Source of the DNA: an uncultured Bacteroidales bacterium
GTDB lineage: Bacteria; Bacteroidota; Bacteroidia; Bacteroidales; F082
Direction of reading: 5' to 3'
DNA length: 64,000 nt
Assembly: GCA_900317155.1 (NCBI GenBank)
Contig: ONFO01000009.1
Location: 62,001 to 126,000, forward strand
Part shown: positions 7,844-13,784 of the stretch, one piece after another
Layout: every line of letters begins with the position of its first letter
How positions within the stretch are numbered: position 1 is the first letter of the stretch
Program-made: the position numbers and the translations under genes
Notes under the pieces: generated by a model
What the model saw: only the letters and a program-made list of their open reading frames with translations
Databases searched by the model: none
Told to the model about the DNA's origin: nothing

Positions 7844-9085
7844 ATGAAATCAAGAATCCAATTATTGATTTGCTTAGCAATAAGTTGCGCTTTTTTCTCT
7901 TGCTCAACCCGACCTATCGCAAAACCCTCTTATCTGAGTTATTACACCGAGGAAGAATTTCAGGAAATGTATGAAAAAGCCCGTGCGGAAGAAAGGGCCT
8001 ATCTGCAAAAACTGGAAAACAGCGACCCCGATTCTGTTATATTGCTCAATCTTGATTTCACTTATTTGGATACTGTCCCTGACTTATCCAAATATAATAA
8101 GGTGAGGATCGCCACTTTTTCCGGTATCGAAGCGAATAAGGTGGACAAGTCCTTGTTTTTGTCCGACAGTTTGGAGATTGTCACCCTCAACGGATGCAGT
8201 TTTCGCAACATCGACTTTCCTGAGGACAACCACATCGAACGCCTGAACCTGACGAACTGCCAGTTGACACACATTCCAACGAGCGTCCGTCGTTGCAAAC
8301 ATTTGAAAGATCTCAATCTGGAGGGCAACCAAATTCGTCATATCCCAAGATGGATTATGGAACTCGATAGTTTGGAGGAAATCAGCTTGAATTTCAACCA
8401 GTTGAGACTAAACAAAGCGGATATCCGCCACCTTACCCAAGTTAAACGAATCCTTTTGGGCGGCAACGGCATCGAAAAACTGCCCAAGAACATCGGTCGA
8501 CTGCAATGCGAAAGCATGAATATGGCGAAAAATAAGCTCCATAGCTTGCCCAAGTCGTTTGCCAACCTGAATCAATTGAAAGTTTTGGTGTTCTATGAAA
8601 ATGATTTCGAAGAAATACCAGACGTGTTGGTCGATTTCAAAAATCTGAGGCATTTGGATTTTTATAAAAACCATATCAAGGAAATCCCAGATTTTGTGGG
8701 AAATATGGAGAACATGCAGCAGCTTTTCCTGTCGTTCAACCAAATCGAGGAGATTCCCGACACCTTACGCAACCTGAAACGGCTGAAGTATTTCTATATC
8801 CATCACAACGAACTGCACTTCCTGCCCGAATGGATTACCGAAATGGATTCCATTGAGCGTTTTGGGATAGGTTTCAACCACCTGCTGAATCTTCCCGATG
8901 TGTCGAAGATGAAATCGCTGAAAGACTTCGACTGCGAACATAACCTGCTGGAACGCTTCCCTTGGGAACTCTTGGAAAAACCTGACATGGAGATGATCAA
9001 TGCACGCAACAACGATTTCAACCTGTCCGACGAAGAAAAAATGCGACTCATTAAAGCAAGCAAAACTATCAATCTAGCCTATTGA
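7844..9085 (+). CDS. Leucine-rich-repeat lipoprotein
   Basis: Lipoprotein of 413 residues with a lipobox F-F-S-C-S at residues 17-21. A helical, charged stretch (about 25-60) is followed by some 12 leucine-rich repeats (about 65-390) of the 23-residue kind, with motifs such as L-K-D-L-N-L-E-G-N-Q-I-R-H-I-P and L-R-H-L-D-F-Y-K-N-H-I-K-E-I-P. LRR arrays bind proteins; the anchor and export signal place it in the cell envelope. Partner and role are unknown. Its promoter region closely resembles that of the blaI-blaR1-like pair downstream, so it is probably co-regulated with them. There is no operon link: the gap to the pair holds a palindromic element. Confidence 0.85.
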   Translation: MKSRIQLLICLAISCAFFSCSTRPIAKPSYLSYYTEEEFQEMYEKARAEERAYLQKLENSDPDSVILLNLDFTYLDTVPDLSKYNKVRIATFSGIEANKVDKSLFLSDSLEIVTLNGCSFRNIDFPEDNHIERLNLTNCQLTHIPTSVRRCKHLKDLNLEGNQIRHIPRWIMELDSLEEISLNFNQLRLNKADIRHLTQVKRILLGGNGIEKLPKNIGRLQCESMNMAKNKLHSLPKSFANLNQLKVLVFYENDFEEIPDVLVDFKNLRHLDFYKNHIKEIPDFVGNMENMQQLFLSFNQIEEIPDTLRNLKRLKYFYIHHNELHFLPEWITEMDSIERFGIGFNHLLNLPDVSKMKSLKDFDCEHNLLERFPWELLEKPDMEMINARNNDFNLSDEEKMRLIKASKTINLAY

Positions 9086-9120
9086 AAATCATGATATTAT
9101 CTTACATAATCGACTTATTG

Positions 9121-9250
9121 AGATTCCCTTGCAGGGAATGGAGTTCATTCGTTATTCTACACGCGGCGGCTTGTGGAGTTTACTAACAGTCAACTTGTTC
9201 ATGCCGCCGCATAATAAACAATATCTCAACTCCATTCCCGAAGGGAATCT
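9121..9250. repeat. 130-bp palindromic element, copy 1
   Basis: Outer inverted repeats (AGATTCCC...GGGAATGGAGTT on the left; AACTCCATTCCC...GGGAATCT on the right) and inner inverted repeats GCGGCGG / CCGCCGC. A second copy of almost the same length and layout is at 13608-13736. It has no coding capacity and resembles a MITE or REP-type element. Confidence 0.85.
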
Positions 9251-9299
9251 GATGGAAAAACAACGACTTACATTTTTTTACTCAATAATACAATAAAAT

Positions 9300-9315
9300 A
9301 ACTAAAAAAATAGTT
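9300..9315 (+). promoter_or_regulatory. Operator-like palindrome AACTA-N6-TAGTT, site 2
   Basis: Same arms and six-base spacer as site 1 (7782-7797), and again 15 bases before TCTGTATATT. It lies between the likely -33 and -7 boxes of the blaI-like gene, a place where bound repressor would block transcription. Autoregulation by the BlaI-family protein is inference. Confidence 0.65.
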
Positions 9316-9334
9316 GTACAATCAAAATATTCTG

Positions 9335-9342
9335 TATATTTG
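9335..9342 (+). promoter_or_regulatory. -7 promoter element for the blaI/blaR1-like operon
   Basis: TATATTTG, 32 bases before the ATG at 9374. Confidence 0.6.
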
Positions 9343-9373
9343 CAGCGTTAAACCTATAGAAACGGAGGACAAA

Positions 9374-9790
9374 ATGGCAAGAAAGAAAGAAAATATCGAA
9401 GATAACTCCATTAGAATGAAGGAGTTGACCAAAGCGGAAGAACAAGTGATGCAGGTCATTTGGAACATCGGTCAGGGCTTTGCCAATGAGATTATGGCAG
9501 CTTATCCTGAGCCCAAGCCGGCCTACAACACGGTGCTTTCCATCATCAAGATTTTGGAAAACAAAGGTTTTGTGAAGCATGAGACCTTCTGCCGCGCCCA
9601 TCGCTACAGTGCCGTCATCAGTAAGGAGGAATACTCACATCGTTACTTAGGCAGCGTGGTGGAACGCTACTTCAACAATTCGTATCTCGACCTTGTCTCG
9701 GCCTTTGCCAGAAAGGAGAATTTCAGCGTCGAGGAACTGGAAGAAATGAGAAAAACCATCGACGAGGCCATTGCCTCAGAAAGGAAATAA
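9374..9790 (+). CDS. BlaI/MecI/CopY-family winged-helix repressor
   Basis: DNA-binding repressor of 138 residues with the BlaI/MecI pattern: L-T-K-A-E-E-Q-V-M-Q-V-I-W-N (first helix), P-A-Y-N-T-V-L-S-I-I-K-I-L-E-N-K-G (recognition helix) and a C-terminal dimerisation segment (about 85-138). In the family, a BlaR1-type membrane protease triggers its cleavage and release from DNA. The ATG at 9374 follows an AACGGAGGAC Shine-Dalgarno-like stretch; an upstream in-frame start at 9314 would lie before the promoter. The next gene, three bases on, encodes the BlaR1-like partner. The inducer cannot be deduced; no beta-lactamase is nearby. Confidence 0.9.
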   Translation: MARKKENIEDNSIRMKELTKAEEQVMQVIWNIGQGFANEIMAAYPEPKPAYNTVLSIIKILENKGFVKHETFCRAHRYSAVISKEEYSHRYLGSVVERYFNNSYLDLVSAFARKENFSVEELEEMRKTIDEAIASERK

Positions 9791-9793
9791 GCC

Positions 9794-11740
9794 ATGAATG
9801 CACAAGAATTAATCATCGGTCATCTGCTGCCTATCGCAGCCACCATTGCCGTCCTTTGGTTGGTGTATCGACTGTTGTTCCGCAACAGCAACCGACTGTA
9901 TTTCAACCGTTTCTTCCTGATTACGAGCATGCTGTTGGCTTTGGCCATGCCTATGCTCGGTCTGCTCTCAGGGATGGAAGTGCCGCAGATGGCAATCTTG
10001 AAACAAAACATGTTCAATGGCATGATGTTGAGCGAAGTCATTGTCACGCACGATGGCCAGCCCATGTTGCCTGAAGTGATAGTGACCACCAATACCACGC
10101 CTTCACGTTTCAGCGTGTGGCAGGTTATGGGTGGAATCTATCTAATAGGTGTTGGCGTGATGACACTGTTGTTCCTCATCAAGTTGGGGAGACTCGTGGT
10201 GCTCATCATCCGCTCGCCCAAGCGCAAGATGAGTAGCTGCACGGCAGTGTTTACGGGGCGCGAACAAGGCTCGTTCTCCTTCTTCTGTTATGCTTTCTTC
10301 CCCAACGAAAACGTGGACCCCGACATCATGCGGCACGAGATGAGCCACATTGCCCACCACCATTCGTGGGACATCCTCTTCGCCGAGGTGATGATGATCC
10401 TGCAATGGTTCAATCCATTCATCTATCTGTATAAGAAGGAGTTGCAGAGCCTTCATGAATACCAAGCCGACCGCGACGTGGTGGCCACTGGCGTTGACAA
10501 AAAGAATTATATGATGCTGATCCTGCAGCAGTGCACGGCTGTCGACTTCAGCGGAATGAGTAATAACTTCAGTTTAATCCTTACTAAAAAACGTATCAAG
10601 ATGATTACAAGAAATGAAAAGGCCAAGGGCCTCTGGTGGAGGCTCTTGGCAACATTGCCGGTGCTGGCTATCCTGATGATTGCCAACACGAAAGTGACGG
10701 CACAAGAAAAGAAAGCAGTCGATAAACCCATTACGGTTGAAACGGGTCGGTTCGAAATCTTTGATGATGACGGTGCTCCCATGCAATTGAAAGATACTGT
10801 CTTTTATGCTGTTGACGGTTCCTATGTCAAGTTCGAGACTTCGGATAGTTTCCAACCTGAGTCAGGAGAGCCTTGCAAAAAACTCACCGTCACCTCTTAC
10901 GATGCTGACGGAAACCAGCGAAACAATTTCTTCATCACTGAAACAGAAAGAAGAGGCGATACGTCTACCTACACCATCGAGCCGTTCACCCTCTCTGGAA
11001 ATCTTTTTGAACAACTGTTTGACTTAGCAACAAGTTATGAAGACACTGTTTATCAGATTGTTGAACAAATGCCTCAATATACAGGGGGTGAAGAAGCCAT
11101 GATGAAGTATGTGGCAGAAAACATCAAATATCCCCAAGCAGCAAAGGATAAGAATATCTCAGGCCGCGTGTTTGTAAGTTTTGTTATCGAAAAAGACGGT
11201 AGCGTATCCAATGTGAAAGTTGTGCGCGGCATCGGCGGTGGCTGCGATGAAGAAGCCGCTCGAGTCATCAAAGAGATGCCAAAATGGAAGCCTGGCATGC
11301 AAAAAGGAAAACCTGTTCGCGTCAATTACATGATGCCGATTTTCTTCAAATTGGATGATGGTCAGCCGGCAAAATCCGTAAAAAAGGAGAAAGCAAATAA
11401 TCCTGACATGACACCCGACAAAAACGGTGTCTATCAAATCGTAGAAGAGATGCCTAAATTTCCGGGGGGAGAAGATGCCTTAATGGACTATGTATCCAAA
11501 AATGTCGTTTATCCTAAAGAAGCTCAGGAAAAGGGAATCTCAGGCCGTGTGTTTGTCGGCTTTATTGTCGAGAAAGACGGCAGCGTTTCCGATGTGAAAG
11601 TACTGCGCGGTATCGGAGGTGGTTGCGATGAAGAAGCCGTTCGTGTCATCAGTGGTTTGCCGAAATGGAAACCTGGCAAACAAGAAGGCAAACCTGTAAG
11701 GGTAAGTTATCAAATGCCTATCAATTTCAAACTGCAATAA
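9794..11740 (+). CDS. BlaR1-like M56 membrane metallopeptidase with two TonB C-terminal domains
   Basis: Inner-membrane zinc protease of 648 residues. Transmembrane helices lie near 8-30, 38-55, 105-130 and, after the protease loop, near 275-300. The M56 catalytic motif is H-E-M-S-H at 181-185, with the third ligand probably the Glu of E-Y-Q-A-D near 222. A periplasmic part follows, with a unique segment (about 305-420) and two TonB C-terminal-like repeats (about 424-528 and 550-648). Each repeat carries F/Y-x-G-G-E-x-A-M/L, Y-P-x-x-A, the I-S-G-R-V-F-V core and K-W-K-P-G. The repeats are strikingly similar to each other. Paired with the BlaI-like repressor, it should sense an envelope signal and relay it by proteolysis. 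Confidence 0.88.
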   Translation: MNAQELIIGHLLPIAATIAVLWLVYRLLFRNSNRLYFNRFFLITSMLLALAMPMLGLLSGMEVPQMAILKQNMFNGMMLSEVIVTHDGQPMLPEVIVTTNTTPSRFSVWQVMGGIYLIGVGVMTLLFLIKLGRLVVLIIRSPKRKMSSCTAVFTGREQGSFSFFCYAFFPNENVDPDIMRHEMSHIAHHHSWDILFAEVMMILQWFNPFIYLYKKELQSLHEYQADRDVVATGVDKKNYMMLILQQCTAVDFSGMSNNFSLILTKKRIKMITRNEKAKGLWWRLLATLPVLAILMIANTKVTAQEKKAVDKPITVETGRFEIFDDDGAPMQLKDTVFYAVDGSYVKFETSDSFQPESGEPCKKLTVTSYDADGNQRNNFFITETERRGDTSTYTIEPFTLSGNLFEQLFDLATSYEDTVYQIVEQMPQYTGGEEAMMKYVAENIKYPQAAKDKNISGRVFVSFVIEKDGSVSNVKVVRGIGGGCDEEAARVIKEMPKWKPGMQKGKPVRVNYMMPIFFKLDDGQPAKSVKKEKANNPDMTPDKNGVYQIVEEMPKFPGGEDALMDYVSKNVVYPKEAQEKGISGRVFVGFIVEKDGSVSDVKVLRGIGGGCDEEAVRVISGLPKWKPGKQEGKPVRVSYQMPINFKLQ

Positions 11741-11754
11741 ACATTTTTTGGTTT

Positions 11755-11840
11755 TGTAGGGCTGTCGTACCACGGCAGCCGCGGAGTGGCATTCGGGCCG
11801 AATGCGAGCCAGCGGCAGCCACGATGTGACAGCCCTACAA
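11755..11840. repeat. TGTAGGGCTGTC palindromic repeat, copy 1
   Basis: Left arm TGTAGGGCTGTCGTACCACG and right arm ending GTGTGACAGCCCTACA form a long interrupted palindrome, with a copy-specific central loop that includes ATTCGGGCCGAAT. Another full copy is at 30881-30953, and a half copy lies inside rhaD at 62101-62128. Confidence 0.85.
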
Positions 11841-11917
11841 ACGTTTTTATCAATAATGGCGCGTAGGTACAAAGCGGCGACAAGTTCATAAAGTTCAGCG
11901 GATTCTGCGTGAGGAAA

Positions 11918-12030
11918 TCAATAATTCAGCCCAAAAGCCCAAAGTGGAACCACATTGCCGTAGCCGTATTCGATATCATCCTTCACCACATAGCCTTCCT
12001 TGGCCTCTGCAATCTGTCTTTTGCCTTTGC
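11918..12030 (-). pseudogene. C-terminal remnant of an unidentified protein
   Basis: The minus strand reads an open frame ending D-D-I-E-Y-G-Y-G-N-V-V-P-L-W-A-F-G-L-N-Y-stop. The composition resembles the last strands of an outer-membrane beta-barrel, with a terminal aromatic residue. There is no start codon, and the frame runs into the palindrome array. The family is not recognised. Confidence 0.45.
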
Positions 12031-12036
12031 TTAAAA

Positions 12037-12118
12037 TTGCACTATATGAGTGCAAATTTTTCAAAAAAATGCACTATATGAGTGCAAAAAATCACGAAAA
12101 ATGCACTATTTGAGTGCA
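12037..12118. repeat. Three palindromes TGCACT-N5-AGTGCA at exact 32-bp spacing
   Basis: TGCACTATATGAGTGCA starts at 12038 and 12070, and TGCACTATTTGAGTGCA at 12102. The 15-base spacers are A/T-rich. Three equal steps of 32 bp put the sites on the same face of the helix (about three turns). An operator or protein-binding array is likely; the protein is unknown. Confidence 0.85.
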
Positions 12119-12121
12119 AAT

Positions 12122-12165
12122 TCATTCCAAAATCAACTGTTCCCACTTGATCTTCGGCACTAACA
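12122..12165 (-). pseudogene. Remnant of a second nitroreductase-like gene
   Basis: The minus strand ends L-V-P-K-I-K-W-E-Q-L-I-L-E-stop, against F-V-P-K-I-R-W-E-Q-L-I-L-E-stop for the intact gene at 12311. Upstream of this the match is lost, so only the last dozen or so codons survive. Confidence 0.7.
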
Positions 12166-12310
12166 GCATATTTCGTCGTTGTGTTTATCGGCGAATGAAA
12201 CTAATTAAGCGAATTTCTAGATTGCTTCGCTACGCTCGCAATGATGCGAAGCGTGTCGGCGCAAAGCAGCGACAAATTCATATAGTTCTGCGAGTTCTGC
12301 GTGAGGAAAT

Positions 12311-12952
12311 TCACTCCAAAATCAACTGTTCCCACCGAATCTTCGGCACAAACTGCACGTCGTTTTCGTCACGGTAATAGGCCAGTTTGTCTCCAGCATC
12401 CACAGGCTGCAATTTGATGGTTTCCTTGCCTTTGCCTATGGCCAAAATCAAAAGTGGATCGTATGGTAAATTGAAAGCTTCAGTAACCTTCGCCTTGTTG
12501 AAAGCACCAATCATAATGCCGTTCAAGCCCATTTCGGTGGCTTTTAGTAACATGCTCTGCGCCGCAATGCCCAAGTCGATGTCAACAAACTTGTTTTCAG
12601 GTATCATACTGCAAATGATGATGAATGCCTCAGGCTCAGTGCTAGGGTAGGGGAGATGCAGTTCGGGTAAAAGCCCTCCCAGTTTCATGTTTTGCGTGAT
12701 GTTTTCTGCTCCCGTTTCCTTGGTCACCAGCTTGAAGCGAAGCACCTGTTGGTTTTTCGCTGAGGCGATTTTCGTATTCACCGCCACAATACGTTCCAGC
12801 ATGTCGCGCTTTACCACAAAGCTTTGGTCATAGCCGCGATAACTGCGGTTTTTCTCCATTAAAGATTCCAATGAAGTGTGTTTCACTACGGTCTTCTTGG
12901 CACCCTTGCCAAAGACCTCTTCATAACGTTTTTCTAAGTATCCGTCGGCCAT
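12311..12952 (-). CDS. Nitroreductase family protein (FMN-dependent)
   Basis: Flavin oxidoreductase of 213 residues. R-S-Y-R-G-Y-D (about 36-42) is the usual FMN-phosphate-binding Arg-Ser region near the N-terminus of the fold, and the mid-protein D-I-D-L-G-I-A-A-Q-S-M-L-L-K-A-T-E-M-G-L-N stretch is the signature helix. A-I-G-K-G-K-E near 180 fits the C-terminal FMN loop. The substrate cannot be told; family members reduce nitro compounds, quinones or flavins. It is a single gene preceded by a CAATTC-type simple repeat. A fragment of a second copy lies just downstream. Confidence 0.88.
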   Translation of the reverse strand: MADGYLEKRYEEVFGKGAKKTVVKHTSLESLMEKNRSYRGYDQSFVVKRDMLERIVAVNTKIASAKNQQVLRFKLVTKETGAENITQNMKLGGLLPELHLPYPSTEPEAFIIICSMIPENKFVDIDLGIAAQSMLLKATEMGLNGIMIGAFNKAKVTEAFNLPYDPLLILAIGKGKETIKLQPVDAGDKLAYYRDENDVQFVPKIRWEQLILE

Positions 12953-12953
12953 A

Positions 12954-13003
12954 TTGTTGTTGATTGTTTATCGTTGAATTGTTGAATTGTTGGGTGGATT
13001 TCC
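12954..13003. repeat. GTTGAATTGTTGAATTG simple repeat upstream of the nitroreductase
   Basis: Imperfect direct repeats of TTGAATTG/TTGATTG. Related runs occur inside the rhamnosidase gene (57829-57869) and upstream of the MFS transporter (63690-63740). Confidence 0.6.
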
Positions 13004-13115
13004 TATGGTTGCTTCATAAATAAATTGAATTTCACAAATATGATGAAGCTGCCATTAGCCATAGTCCCCAAACGCGAAATTAGAGAAAAAAACGACACAA
13101 TTGCCCCTTTTTCCC

Positions 13116-13123
13116 TATTTTTG
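13116..13123 (+). promoter_or_regulatory. -7 promoter element for the Cys/His-rich exported protein
   Basis: TATTTTTG, ending only four bases before the ATG at 13128. The transcript would be nearly leaderless. Confidence 0.5.
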
Positions 13124-13127
13124 CGCC

Positions 13128-13598
13128 ATGAAAAAGCGGTTGTTGCAAATCGGCTCCTTTTTGATGGCCCTTGCTGTGCTGTTCGTCTCGATCGGATGGG
13201 AAGTGAAGTTCCATTATTGCACCGAAGACCACCAGCTGACGGGCAGCTTTGGTACGGTGGCAGACCATTGTCTGCATTGCCTCGACCATGAACATGAGCA
13301 CGAAGAAACCGAAGCATACCTTTGGCAATTGGAAGGACTCCAATTCAATGCCAAATGCTGCTGCGACGATTTCGACAGCAAGATCCAATTCACCGACAAC
13401 TTTGTTTTTTCACCCGACAAACACTTGATTGTCAGCCTACAATCTTTTATCTTACCCCGTTTTGACTTGACGGAGATGTGTGCCCGAGTGAGCACAGTCT
13501 TCAATAACCATTCTCCGCGAAAGACGCTCTTGTTTCTTTCTGGGCGAGAACGGATTGTGTATTTTTCTTCGCTGAAGCTTAATCCTTTGGTTTTCTGA
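13128..13598 (+). CDS. Exported Cys/His-rich protein, HYC_CC_PP-like
   Basis: Small exported protein of 156 residues with a hydrophobic signal segment (about 5-22). It has F-H-Y-C-T (about 28-32), H-C-L-H-C-L-D-H-E-H-E-H-E-E (a dense His/Cys/Glu stretch near 48-62), C-C-C-D-D (near 78) and N-H-S-P-R-K near 130. This order matches what I know as the HYC_CC_PP family of Bacteroidota, often found next to TonB-dependent receptors. The ligand set suggests binding of a metal such as copper or zinc, which is inference. The next plus-strand gene is a TonB-dependent receptor, 186 bases away across a palindromic element. Confidence 0.65.
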   Translation: MKKRLLQIGSFLMALAVLFVSIGWEVKFHYCTEDHQLTGSFGTVADHCLHCLDHEHEHEETEAYLWQLEGLQFNAKCCCDDFDSKIQFTDNFVFSPDKHLIVSLQSFILPRFDLTEMCARVSTVFNNHSPRKTLLFLSGRERIVYFSSLKLNPLVF

Positions 13599-13607
13599 GA
13601 TAATAAG

Positions 13608-13736
13608 AGATTCCCCTTTCGGGGAATGGAGTTAAGCATTATTTATCATGCGGCGGTTGATAATGCAACAATTAGGTAACAAGTTCTTTCCGCCGCATTT
13701 AATAAAACGAATAGTTCTCCATTCCCGAAGGAAACT
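13608..13736. repeat. 130-bp palindromic element, copy 2
   Basis: Same layout as 9121-9250: outer arms AGATTCCC...GGGAATGGAGTT and TTCTCCATTCCC...GAAACT, and inner arms GCGGCGG / CCGCCGC. The right outer arm has decayed slightly. Confidence 0.85.
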
Positions 13737-13784
13737 CCACTTCGAACCCAATCTTTGAATTTTGAATCTTAAATCTTAAATCCA

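Larger units (their letters stand above)
11868..12310. other. Degraded intergenic patch with remnants and direct repeats
   Basis: A stretch without intact genes. It holds a roughly 50-bp direct repeat (11873-11920 and 12258-12306, both with TTCTGCGTGAGGAAAT), a C-terminal gene remnant (11918-12030), three palindromes at 32-bp spacing (12037-12118), and a second remnant like the end of the neighbouring nitroreductase (12122-12165). The repeat copies each sit just after a minus-strand stop codon. The patch looks like the residue of duplication followed by deletion. Confidence 0.65.

Noticed and set aside
9121-9250. An insertion sequence.
   Set aside because: It has no transposase frame, and the two copies are only about 130 bp long.
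9374-11740. A beta-lactam resistance locus.
   Set aside because: The regulator and sensor are of BlaI/BlaR1 type, but no beta-lactamase or PBP2a gene is present, and the sensor has TonB-like domains in place of a penicillin-binding domain.
12037-12118. A short CRISPR array.
   Set aside because: Units are 17-bp palindromes with 15-base A/T-rich spacers, only three copies, and no cas genes nearby.
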